Source: Rhizobium sp. NZLR1
GTDB lineage: Bacteria; Pseudomonadota; Alphaproteobacteria; Rhizobiales; Rhizobiaceae
DNA length: 64,000 nt
Reading direction: 5' to 3'
Assembly: GCF_017357385.1 (NCBI RefSeq)
Contig: NZ_CP071632.1
Location: forward strand, 2,237,501-2,301,500
Positions 50,925 through 58,280 of this stretch are shown piece by piece (the stretch's first letter is position 1; each line of letters starts with the position of its first letter). The notes under the pieces were generated by a model that saw only the letters and a list, made by a program, of their open reading frames with translations, was not told the DNA's origin and searched no databases. The position numbers and the translations under genes are program-made.

Positions 50925-51419
50925 ATGACGACAGCTTTTTATCCGGGGTCCTTCGACCCGATCACCAATGGGCATGTGGATGTTCTGGTCCAGGCGCTGA
51001 ACGTCGCCGAAAAGGTGATCGTCGCGATCGGCATCCATCCCGGCAAGGCGCCGCTCTTTTCCTTCGAGGAGAGAGCCGAACTGATCCGCCGTTCCCTGGC
51101 GCAAGCGCTGCCCGGCAAGACCGGCGACATCGACGTCGTCGCCTTCGACAATCTGGTTGTCGATGCCGCCCGCAGCCATGGCGCCACGCTTCTGATCCGC
51201 GGTCTTCGCGACGGCACCGATCTTGATTACGAAATGCAGATGGCCGGCATGAACAGGACGATGGCGCCCGATATCCAGACCATCTTTTTGCCGGCGGGCA
51301 CGGCCTCGCGGCCCATTACCGCCACATTGGTCCGCCAGATCGCCGCCATGGGCGGCGATGTCAGCGCTTTCGTGCCGGCCGCCGTCTTGCAAGCCCTCAC
51401 ATCCAAGCGCCCAGAATAG
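50925..51419 (+). CDS. coaD: Phosphopantetheine adenylyltransferase
   Basis: A 164-residue enzyme for the penultimate step of coenzyme A synthesis (4'-phosphopantetheine + ATP to dephospho-CoA). The HxGH nucleotidyltransferase motif appears as [20 protein letters not shown], and DFDNLVVD-like and [20 protein letters not shown] blocks match CoaD. The length is usual. A run of about 16-bp imperfect repeats follows before the first cyclophilin gene. Confidence 0.97.
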   Translation: MTTAFYPGSFDPITNGHVDVLVQALNVAEKVIVAIGIHPGKAPLFSFEERAELIRRSLAQALPGKTGDIDVVAFDNLVVDAARSHGATLLIRGLRDGTDLDYEMQMAGMNRTMAPDIQTIFLPAGTASRPITATLVRQIAAMGGDVSAFVPAAVLQALTSKRPE

Positions 51420-51466
51420 CAAGCGCCAAAACCAACAAACGCAAAGACTAGCAAGCGCAAAGACCA
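51418..51466 (+). repeat. Imperfect 15-17 bp tandem repeat between coaD and ppi
   Basis: AGCAAGCGCCAAAACCA, ACAAACGCAAAGACT and AGCAAGCGCAAAGACC follow one another directly after the coaD stop. The units are imperfect and the run is short. Confidence 0.55.
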
Positions 51467-51493
51467 GGCGGAACCCGCCGCAACGGAGCCCAT

Positions 51494-52066
51494 ATGAAAC
51501 TGTTTTATCTCGCATTTGCCGGCGTGCTGTATCTCGCCTCCTTCGCGGGGGATGCGTTCGCCCAGTCGGCTGATCATTATCTCACCATCCAGCTGAAGAA
51601 CGGCCCTGTCGTCATCCAGCTGATGCCTGAGGTTGCGCCGAAGCATGTCGCTCAGATCGAGGCGCTGGCCAAGAAGGGCGAATACGACAACGTCGCCTTC
51701 CATCGCGTCATCGACGGCTTCATGGCCCAGACCGGCGACGTCAAATACGGCAACATGGAAAAGGGTTTCGATGCGAGCCTCGCCGGCACCGGCTCCTCCG
51801 ATATGCCTGATATTCCGGCCGAGTTCTCCAAGACCCCGTTCGTGCGCGGCACCGTCGGCATGGCTCGTTCGCAGGATCCGAATTCCGCCAATTCGCAGTT
51901 CTTCATCATGTTCGCCGAAGGCTCCTTCCTCAACGGCCAGTACACCGTCGTCGGCAAGGTCGTTTCCGGCATGGAGAATGTCGACAAGATCAAGCGCGGC
52001 GAAGGCCAGAACGGCGAAGTCAAAAGCCCCGACCGGATGGTCAAGGTTACCCTGGGCAAGAAGTAA
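51494..52066 (+). CDS. Periplasmic cyclophilin-type peptidyl-prolyl isomerase
   Basis: A 190-residue cyclophilin with an N-terminal signal peptide (MKLFYLAFAGVLYLASFAGD, AFAQ cleavage). The catalytic core shows VAFHRVIDGFMAQTGDVKYG and SQDPNSANSQFFIMFAEGSF, with the active-site Arg, Phe and Gln of the family. It should act in folding of exported proteins. The next gene encodes a cytoplasmic cyclophilin 28 bp downstream, so the pair serves both compartments, probably from one transcript. Confidence 0.94.
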   Translation: MKLFYLAFAGVLYLASFAGDAFAQSADHYLTIQLKNGPVVIQLMPEVAPKHVAQIEALAKKGEYDNVAFHRVIDGFMAQTGDVKYGNMEKGFDASLAGTGSSDMPDIPAEFSKTPFVRGTVGMARSQDPNSANSQFFIMFAEGSFLNGQYTVVGKVVSGMENVDKIKRGEGQNGEVKSPDRMVKVTLGKK

Positions 52067-52094
52067 GTTACCAGAGAAACAAGAGGAGAAGACA

Positions 52095-52604
52095 ATGGCC
52101 GAGATCAAGGATCCCGAAAACACCGTCATTCTGGAAACCACCAAGGGCAAGATCGTCATCCAGCTTTTGCCGCAGGTCGCCCCGGAGCATGTCGCCCGCA
52201 TCAAGGAACTCGCCCGCGAGAAGGCCTATGACGGCGTCGTCTTCCACCGCGTCATCCAGGATTTCATGGCCCAGACGGGCGACGTCGAATTTGGCAAGAA
52301 GGGTTCGGAAACCTTCAATCCCGGCCGCGCCGGCATGGGCGGCTCCTCCAAGCCGGATCTGAAGGCTGAATTCTCCGCGACGACCCATACGCGCGGCACC
52401 TGCTCGATGGCCCGTTCGCAGAACCCGAACTCGGCCAATTCGCAGTTCTTCATCTGCTTCACCGATGCACCCTGGCTGAACAAGCAGTATTCCGTCTGGG
52501 GCCAGGTCATCGAAGGCATGGACAACGTCGACAAGATCAAGCGCGGCGAGCCGGTTTCCGATCCGGATTCGATCGTCTCGATGCGGGTTGCCGCCGACGT
52601 CTGA
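52095..52604 (+). CDS. ppiB: Cytoplasmic cyclophilin-type peptidyl-prolyl isomerase
   Basis: A 169-residue cyclophilin lacking a signal peptide. Core motifs: GVVFHRVIQDFMAQTGDVEF, SMARSQNPNSANSQFFICFT and the W in DAPWLNKQYSVWGQV that marks cyclosporin-sensitive type sequences. ATG at 52095 has AGGAGAAG upstream; a longer in-frame reading lies inside the preceding gene and is a shadow. About 50 percent of residues appear shared with the upstream paralogue, suggesting an old tandem duplication. Confidence 0.95.
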   Translation: MAEIKDPENTVILETTKGKIVIQLLPQVAPEHVARIKELAREKAYDGVVFHRVIQDFMAQTGDVEFGKKGSETFNPGRAGMGGSSKPDLKAEFSATTHTRGTCSMARSQNPNSANSQFFICFTDAPWLNKQYSVWGQVIEGMDNVDKIKRGEPVSDPDSIVSMRVAADV

Positions 52605-52618
52605 TTGTGATTTCTGCT

Positions 52619-52658
52619 GAAACCCGCTCTTGCGCCTAACCGCGTGGGGGCGGGTTTC
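52619..52658 (+). terminator. Hairpin between ppiB and queA
   Basis: GAAACCCGC (52619-52627) pairs with GCGGGTTTC (52650-52658) around a 22-base loop. There is no T run, so it may be a weak terminator or mRNA-stabilising stem upstream of queA. Confidence 0.4.
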
Positions 52659-52675
52659 GCTTTGAAAGTACCGTT

Positions 52676-53779
52676 ATGCGCGTAGACCTTTTCGATTTCG
52701 ATCTGCCCGATGAACGCATCGCATTGCGGCCCGCCGAACCGCGCGACAGCGCGCGCCTGCTCGTCGTCAATCCCCACGCGGAAAGCGTGCCTGATGCTGA
52801 ACGCGTGCTTTCTGATCATCGCGTCGGCGATCTGCCGTCCTTCCTGCGGGCGGGCGATGCGCTGGTCTTCAACGACACCAAGGTCATTCCGGCCCAGCTC
52901 GAGGGCATCCGCCATCGGGACGGCGCCGGCGGCCAGCAGGTGTCGGCAACACTGCACATGCGCGTCGGCCCGAGCCGTTGGAAGGCCTTTGCCAAGCCCG
53001 GCAAGCGCATCAAGGAGGGCGACCGCATCGCCTTCGGCCATAGCGGCGAAAGCTGCTTGCTCGGCTCGCTCGACGCCACCGTCGAGGAAAAGGGCGAGGC
53101 CGGCGAGGTGACGCTCGCATTTGATCTTTCCGGCCCGGCGCTCGACGAGGCGATTGCCGCCGTCGGTCACATTCCGTTGCCGCCCTATATCGCCGCCAAG
53201 CGGCCCGAGGACGAGCGCGACCGCGCGGATTACCAGACGATCTATGCCCGCGAGGAGGGCGCCGTCGCTGCGCCCACCGCCGGCCTGCATTTCACGCCCG
53301 GCCTGTTCGAGACGCTCGACAAAGCTGGCATTGAACGCCATTTCGTTACGCTGCATGTCGGCGCCGGCACCTTTCTGCCTGTCAAGGCCGACGATACCGA
53401 CGATCACCGGATGCATCTGGAAAGCGGCACCGTCAGCGCTGAGACCGCCGCCCGGCTGAACGCCGTCAAGGCAAAAGGCGGGCGTATCGTCTGCGTCGGC
53501 ACCACCTCGCTGCGGCTGATCGAGAGTGCTGCGGAAGAGAGCGGCGAGATCCGCGCCTGGAGCGGCGCCACTGGCATTTTCATCACGCCCGGCTACCGTT
53601 TCAAATCGGTCGACATGCTGATGACCAATTTTCACCTGCCGCGCTCGACGCTGTTCATGCTGGTCTCGGCCTTTGCCGGCTTTAAGACCATGCATGCGGC
53701 CTACAACCACGCCATTGCGACGGGCTACCGCTTCTACTCTTACGGCGACGCGAGCCTTCTTTTCCGGAAAGACAAATGA
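52676..53779 (+). CDS. queA: S-adenosylmethionine:tRNA ribosyltransferase-isomerase
   Basis: A 367-residue enzyme that transfers and rearranges ribose from SAM onto 7-aminomethyl-deazaguanine in tRNA, giving epoxyqueuosine. Seen: [20 protein letters not shown] at the N-terminus, the [14 protein letters not shown] block, [20 protein letters not shown] near residue 200, and the C-terminal [18 protein letters not shown]. The stop overlaps the tgt start (ATGA), so the two queuosine enzymes are translationally coupled. Confidence 0.97.
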   Translation: MRVDLFDFDLPDERIALRPAEPRDSARLLVVNPHAESVPDAERVLSDHRVGDLPSFLRAGDALVFNDTKVIPAQLEGIRHRDGAGGQQVSATLHMRVGPSRWKAFAKPGKRIKEGDRIAFGHSGESCLLGSLDATVEEKGEAGEVTLAFDLSGPALDEAIAAVGHIPLPPYIAAKRPEDERDRADYQTIYAREEGAVAAPTAGLHFTPGLFETLDKAGIERHFVTLHVGAGTFLPVKADDTDDHRMHLESGTVSAETAARLNAVKAKGGRIVCVGTTSLRLIESAAEESGEIRAWSGATGIFITPGYRFKSVDMLMTNFHLPRSTLFMLVSAFAGFKTMHAAYNHAIATGYRFYSYGDASLLFRKDK

Positions 53780-54906
53780 CAGAAAACTTCCAATTCACAC
53801 TTGACAAGACCGATGCCGGCGCGCGCCTCGGCGAGATTTCCATGCCGCGCGGCACGATCCGGACGCCCGCCTTCATGCCTGTGGGAACCGTCGGCACCGT
53901 CAAGGCGATGTATCTCGACCAGGTGAGCGAAACCGGCGCCGACATCATCCTCGGCAATACCTATCACCTGATGCTGCGCCCCAGCGCCGAGCGCGTCGCC
54001 CGCCTCGGCGGCCTGCACAAGCTGATCCGCTGGGAGCACCCGATCCTGACGGATTCCGGCGGCTTCCAGGTCATGTCGCTGTCCGGCCTGCGTAAGCTTG
54101 ATGAGCAGGGCGTCACCTTCAAATCGCATGTCGACGGCAGCCTGCATCATATGTCGCCGGAACGCTCGATTGAAATCCAGGGGTTGCTCGGCTCCGATAT
54201 CCAGATGCAACTCGACGAATGTGTGGCGCTGCCGGCCGAGCCGAAGGAGATCGAGCGCGCCATGGAAATGTCGCTGCGCTGGGCCGAGCGCTGCCAGGTC
54301 GCCTTCGGCGAACAGCCTGGAAAGGCAATGTTCGGCATCGTCCAGGGCGGCGATATTCCGGCGCTGCGCATCCGTTCGGCTGAGGCGCTGAGCCAGCTCG
54401 ATCTCAAGGGCTATGCCATCGGCGGCCTTGCCGTCGGCGAGCCGCAGGACGTCATGCTGCAGATGCTGGAAACGACGCTGCCCGTGCTTCCTCTGGAGAA
54501 GCCGCGTTACCTCATGGGCGTCGGCACGCCGGACGATATGCTGAAATCTGTCGCTCGCGGCATCGACATGTTCGATTGTGTCATGCCGACCCGTTCCGGC
54601 CGCCATGGCCTGGCCTTTACCCGCCGCGGCAAGGTCAATATCCGCAATGCCCGTCATGCCGAGGATATGCGCCCGCTCGACGAACAGTCGAATTGCCCGG
54701 CCTCGCGCGACTATTCGCGCGCCTACCTGCACCATCTCGTCCGCGCCAACGAGGCGCTCGGCGGCATGCTCCTCTCCTGGCACAATCTCGCCTATTACCA
54801 GGAATTGATGCAGGGTATCCGCAAGGCGATCGCCGAAGGCCGCTTCGCCGATTTCATGGCGGAGACGCAGGAAGAATGGGCAAGAGGCGATCTTCAACCC
54901 GTTTGA
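53776..54906 (+). CDS. tgt: tRNA-guanine transglycosylase
   Basis: A 376-residue enzyme that swaps guanine 34 for preQ1 in tRNAs with GUN anticodons. The general acid/base Asp lies in [18 protein letters not shown], and the nucleophile Asp in [19 protein letters not shown]. The zinc site is unusual: where E. coli Tgt has CxCxxC before [10 protein letters not shown], this protein has Ser305-Asn-Cys307-Pro-Ala-Ser310 followed by [16 protein letters not shown], keeping one of three cysteines plus the later His (LLSWHN). Otherwise full length and in the expected operon after queA. Confidence 0.95.
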   Translation: MTENFQFTLDKTDAGARLGEISMPRGTIRTPAFMPVGTVGTVKAMYLDQVSETGADIILGNTYHLMLRPSAERVARLGGLHKLIRWEHPILTDSGGFQVMSLSGLRKLDEQGVTFKSHVDGSLHHMSPERSIEIQGLLGSDIQMQLDECVALPAEPKEIERAMEMSLRWAERCQVAFGEQPGKAMFGIVQGGDIPALRIRSAEALSQLDLKGYAIGGLAVGEPQDVMLQMLETTLPVLPLEKPRYLMGVGTPDDMLKSVARGIDMFDCVMPTRSGRHGLAFTRRGKVNIRNARHAEDMRPLDEQSNCPASRDYSRAYLHHLVRANEALGGMLLSWHNLAYYQELMQGIRKAIAEGRFADFMAETQEEWARGDLQPV

Positions 54907-54937
54907 TCTATCTCTCGCTCTATGCGACGCCCTTTAA

Positions 54938-55321
54938 TCAGGGAGCTGGTGTGCAGCTCCCGACATCTGCCGGCTTGACGCGGCCGGCCTGAAGATCGCT
55001 CCATTGCGGTATGGACGGATCAGGGCCACCGATCGATGCCTCAAACGCGGCGCGGTTCAGCTTGATGAGCCGTCCGCTTGCAAGGATGCTCACCATCTCT
55101 TTCTTGTTGACATAAGCCAGGCTGACATCCAGCCGGCAGAAGAACCGCTTGCTGCCGTTCGAGACGACCCAGCCGTAGCCGCCGGACTTCCCCTTGGTGA
55201 GTTTTCCGATGGCGTAATCCCGCCGTGCAAGCTTTGAAAAGGATTCCGCCTGCGCAACACCCGGCATGACGGCAAAGCCGATCGCCGCGGCGGTGACCAA
55301 CCACTTGAATGAAATGAGCAT
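54938..55321 (-). CDS. Hypothetical secreted protein, 127 residues
   Basis: A 127-residue protein with a clear signal peptide (MLISFKWLVTAAAIGFAVMP, GVAQAES cleavage). The mature part (FSKLARRDYAIGKLTKGKSG, then GYGWVVSNGSKRFFCRLDVS) has two cysteines, at the centre and near the C-terminus (SCTPAP). I recognise no named family; similar small exported proteins occur in Rhizobium. The start at 55321 places the signal peptide at the N-terminus; the open frame reaches 55384. It is convergent with tgt. Confidence 0.75.
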   Translation of the reverse strand: MLISFKWLVTAAAIGFAVMPGVAQAESFSKLARRDYAIGKLTKGKSGGYGWVVSNGSKRFFCRLDVSLAYVNKKEMVSILASGRLIKLNRAAFEASIGGPDPSIPQWSDLQAGRVKPADVGSCTPAP

Positions 55322-55412
55322 TGAGTTTTCAACCCCTGGGACAGAACCACATGAGCCCGTACGTTCCAGCAGCGCCGGACACAACTTTAATCTGCAGGGA
55401 TGCTTAATCCGC

Positions 55413-55518
55413 TAAACCGCGTCGCGATCTTTCAGGTGCGGCTGTCGCGCTCCAGCTCTTTATTTTCTCGCATGTCGTTATCGCAAAACCGCTGCCCGCT
55501 TTTGCGCGACATGCTTTA
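55413..55518 (-). repeat. Dispersed palindromic repeat, family B, copy 2
   Basis: Read on the minus strand: AAAGCATGTCGCGCAAAAG, then GCAGCGGTTTTGCGATAACG, then ACATGC, matching the element at 26541. CGCAAAA/TTTTGCG replaces CCCAAAA/TTTTGGG, a compensated change that keeps the stem. The far end again carries a GCGTCGCG-type GC-rich palindrome. It lies between two secreted-protein genes. Confidence 0.78.
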
Positions 55519-55944
55519 GATGCCCTTGCTGTCGGCATCCGGCATGATCTGCACGCCGTTGATCCTGTAGCTGCCGTCGGGCTGTCGAGTCATCTGGTAG
55601 ATCGCCGTCCAGTCCTTGCCGTCGCGGCCTGAAATCAGCACCTCGTGGTAGATCAGCGCGCCGTTGTCGATCGAGCGGCTGCGGCCGAAGGCGTAGTTGC
55701 CGGGATGATAGACCGGCTCGTAGCTCTTTTTCACCATGGCGAAGAACAGGTTCTTGTCGGGATACATCGCCCTGATGCCGGGAGCGGCGAAGGAATAGGC
55801 GGCTTCGGCATCGTCCTTTAGGAAAGCTGTGATCTGTTCCTCGATCATCGTTCGCGTCGTGTCGATCGGATCTTCGGCAAGGGCCGAGACAGCGGGGAGG
55901 ATGAACGCGGCACACAGAATAAGAACTGCGAAGAAGGCGCGCAT
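55516..55944 (-). CDS. DUF4864-like secreted protein
   Basis: A 142-residue exported protein: signal peptide MRAFFAVLILCAAFILPAVS (cleaved near ALAED), then an NTF2-like alpha/beta domain with MIEEQITAFLKDDAEAAYSF, YPDKNLFFAMVKKSYEPVYH and the closing TRQPDGSYRINGVQIMPDAD. These features fit the DUF4864 family of alphaproteobacteria, function unknown. The stop overlaps the edge of the family B repeat. It stands downstream of the fabF gene with 79 bp between them. Confidence 0.85.
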   Translation of the reverse strand: MRAFFAVLILCAAFILPAVSALAEDPIDTTRTMIEEQITAFLKDDAEAAYSFAAPGIRAMYPDKNLFFAMVKKSYEPVYHPGNYAFGRSRSIDNGALIYHEVLISGRDGKDWTAIYQMTRQPDGSYRINGVQIMPDADSKGI

Positions 55945-56023
55945 GGGAGATCTCCGGCTCTATCGGGGGAAAGACCCGATAGAGCAGAAGTGTAGGCCAT
56001 TTCTGGCGCAAGAAAAGTGGACT

Positions 56024-57289
56024 TTATGACCAGCACCGGAAGAGGGCGCTGGCATTCACGCCGCCGAAGCCGAAACCGTTGGTGATGGCATAGTCCATTG
56101 CCAGCGGCCGCGCCGTCTTGCCGACGATATCGATGCCGTCGGCATCAGGGTCGGCCTCATCAAGGTTGCGGGTCGGCGGCGCGATTTGGTCGCGCAGCGC
56201 CAGGATGGTGAAGATCGCTTCCAGCCCGCCGGCGGCCCCGAGCAGATGGCCGGTGGCCGATTTTGTCGCACTGACGGCAATGTCGCCATTGCGGCCGAAG
56301 ACCGTGGCGATCGCCGCGATCTCGCCCCGGTCACCGACCGGTGTCGAGGTCGCATGCGCGTTGAGGTGCTTGACCTCCGAAGCCGGGATCTTCGCCTGCT
56401 TGAGCGCTGCCTCCATCGCCCGGCGCGCGCCGTCGCCGTCTTCGGGGCCTGAGGTCATGTGGTAGGCGTCCGCCGCCGTGCCGTAACCGACGAGTTCGGC
56501 GAGCGGTGTGGCGCCGCGGGCAAGCGCGTGTTCGAGTGTTTCGATGACCAGGATGCCGGCGCCTTCGCCCATGACGAAACCGTCACGCGCCGTGTCGAAG
56601 GGCCGCGACGCCAGCTCCGGGGTGTCGTTGAAACCGGTGGAAAGCGCGCGAGCGGCGGCAAAGCCGCCGAGGCTTACCTTGTCGATACAGGCCTCGGCAC
56701 CGCCGCAGATTGCCACATCCGCTTCGCCGGAGCGGATCAGCCGCGCAGCATCGCCGATCGCCTGGACGCTGGCCGCACATGCCGTCACCGGAGCGCCGAG
56801 CGGCCCCTTGAAGCGGTAGCGGATGCTGACTTGGCCGGCAGCGAGGTTTACGAGGAAGGAGGGCACGGTGAAGGGGGACAGCCGCCGCACGCCGCGCGTC
56901 TCGCCGATCCGCACCGCTTCGGCGATCGCCGGGAAGCCGCCGACGCCCGAGGCGATGATCGTTGCGGTGCGTTCGCGTTTCGCTTCGTCGGTCGGCATCC
57001 AGCCGGCCTGCTTCACCGCTTCCTCCGTCGCCGCCATGGCGAACTGGATGAAGCGGTCCATCTTCTTCTGGTCCTTGGGGGTGATGTAACGGTCGGGATC
57101 GAAACCGCTCTCTGCATCCTCGGCGCTGCCGGGAACGATGCCGCCGACCTTGGCCGGGAGTTCGCCGACGACACCGTCCGAAAGCACCCTCAGCCCCGAA
57201 CCGCCGTCAAGAAGCCGCTTCCAGGCGAGCTCGACGCCGGTGCCGAGTGGTGACACAAGTCCCATGCCGGTGACAACGATGCGATCCAT
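56024..57289 (-). CDS. fabF: Beta-ketoacyl-ACP synthase II
   Basis: A 421-residue condensing enzyme of fatty-acid elongation. The Cys-His-His triad is visible: Cys171 in GAPVTACAASVQAIG, His312 in LNAHATSTPVGD and His348 in SATGHLLGAAGGLEA. DTARDGFVMGEGAGILVIE and TNGFGFGGVNASALFR are further KASII marks. The start at 57289 (MDRIVVTGMGLVSPLGTG) is clear. It lies 13 bp behind an HxlR-family regulator gene and away from acpP/fabG, so it is likely an extra copy with special regulation or substrate, which is inference. Confidence 0.94.
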   Translation of the reverse strand: MDRIVVTGMGLVSPLGTGVELAWKRLLDGGSGLRVLSDGVVGELPAKVGGIVPGSAEDAESGFDPDRYITPKDQKKMDRFIQFAMAATEEAVKQAGWMPTDEAKRERTATIIASGVGGFPAIAEAVRIGETRGVRRLSPFTVPSFLVNLAAGQVSIRYRFKGPLGAPVTACAASVQAIGDAARLIRSGEADVAICGGAEACIDKVSLGGFAAARALSTGFNDTPELASRPFDTARDGFVMGEGAGILVIETLEHALARGATPLAELVGYGTAADAYHMTSGPEDGDGARRAMEAALKQAKIPASEVKHLNAHATSTPVGDRGEIAAIATVFGRNGDIAVSATKSATGHLLGAAGGLEAIFTILALRDQIAPPTRNLDEADPDADGIDIVGKTARPLAMDYAITNGFGFGGVNASALFRCWS

Positions 57290-57302
57290 GATATTTTCCT
57301 CT

Positions 57303-57809
57303 TTATGCGTCGATGCCGAGATACCAGGCGCGCATGCGGGCGATCCGCTTGTGCACCTCGTCATCGGCTGCGGGGCCTGCAAGCAGGCTGGTGTTTTCGG
57401 GTGTCACTTGTTCGCCGGTCCGTGTGTCGACCAGCAGCGTCTCGCGCGCTTTGCCGGAGGCGGCATCGCCAAGCAGATAGGCAAGGTCTTCCTCTGGGAT
57501 GTGCCGGCTTCCCCAGGAAAATAGGGACATCAGCACCGGAAAGAAATCGCGGCCCTTGTCCGTCAGCCGGTATTCGTAGCGGGCAGGGCGCTGATGGTAG
57601 AGCCGCCGTTCGAACAGTCCCTGATCCGTTAGGTGTTTCAGCCGCCGCGTCAGGATGTTCGGCGCCACACCGAGGCTCTTCTGGAAATCGTCGAAGCGCG
57701 ACAGCCCCTGAAAGGCGTCGCGCAGGATGAGGATGCTCCACCAGTCGCCGACGCTGTCGAGCGCGCGCGCCGCCGGGCATTTGAATTGGCTGAAGCTCGT
57801 CCGCTGCAT
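57303..57809 (-). CDS. HxlR-family transcriptional regulator
   Basis: A 168-residue regulator with the HxlR winged helix: QFKCPAARALDSVGDWWSIL, FDDFQKSLGVAPNILTRRLK and YRLTDKGRDFFPVL. Cys11 sits at the conserved N-terminal position used for redox or electrophile sensing in HypR, YodB and similar proteins. It has an extra C-terminal region of about 50 residues beyond the usual 110-120. The gene directly precedes fabF (13 bp), and an inverted repeat 17 bp upstream of its start is a probable operator. Confidence 0.92.
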   Translation of the reverse strand: MQRTSFSQFKCPAARALDSVGDWWSILILRDAFQGLSRFDDFQKSLGVAPNILTRRLKHLTDQGLFERRLYHQRPARYEYRLTDKGRDFFPVLMSLFSWGSRHIPEEDLAYLLGDAASGKARETLLVDTRTGEQVTPENTSLLAGPAADDEVHKRIARMRAWYLGIDA

Positions 57810-57825
57810 GGATCACGTCACTACA

Positions 57826-57854
57826 GTAGTAACTATCATCATGCAAGTTACTAC
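57826..57854. promoter_or_regulatory. Candidate HxlR operator
   Basis: GTAGTAACT (57826-57834) and AGTTACTAC (57846-57854) form a perfect 9-bp inverted repeat with an 11-bp spacer, close to the HxlR start codon. CTACAGTAG (57821-57829) adds a small overlapping palindrome. Many HxlR regulators bind such TAGTAAC-like repeats at their own promoters. Confidence 0.65.
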
Positions 57855-57855
57855 A

Positions 57856-58155
57856 TCAGCTGTCGCCGTCGAAAATCCGGGCGAGCAGGAGGCCGGTGAC
57901 AAGCATGCCGGCCGCGAGGAAGATCGTATCGCCCGGCGTGCCGATATAGAGTGGCCCGATATTGGCAAACAGCAGGAAGGCAATGAGAAAATTCGCCCAG
58001 CCCCAGACGACATTCGTCGTCGGCGAGCTGAACTGCGCCCGCGGTCCGAACGGAATGCGGAAACGCCGGCCGCTGACGCCGTTGACGAAATGCGGGATGC
58101 CGTTTGTCAGAAATGCCGCGGCGATGAAATGGGCGATATAGGCGATCCAGGGCAA
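57856..58155 (-). CDS. Small integral membrane protein, 99 residues
   Basis: A hydrophobic protein with about three membrane helices: PWIAYIAHFIAAAFLTNGIP, VVWGWANFLIAFLLFANIGP and TIFLAAGMLVTGLLLARIF. I place the start at TTG 58155 because GGAG lies six bases upstream and the product then begins directly with the first helix; no ATG is suitable, and the open frame to 58281 carries unrelated residues. Family not recognised. The HxlR operator starts just past its stop codon, so it is probably transcribed separately from HxlR-fabF. Confidence 0.7.
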   Translation of the reverse strand: MPWIAYIAHFIAAAFLTNGIPHFVNGVSGRRFRIPFGPRAQFSSPTTNVVWGWANFLIAFLLFANIGPLYIGTPGDTIFLAAGMLVTGLLLARIFDGDS

Positions 58156-58280
58156 AGGCTTCTCCGGTGCTGCGAGTTGCGTCAACGGAGGAATGTGGCC
58201 GGGAATATCACGCCGGCAAGGGGTGCCCGGAAACGCGCATGTGCGCTCGCACGCCGTCAGAAGACGACTGGCCGGCCGCA

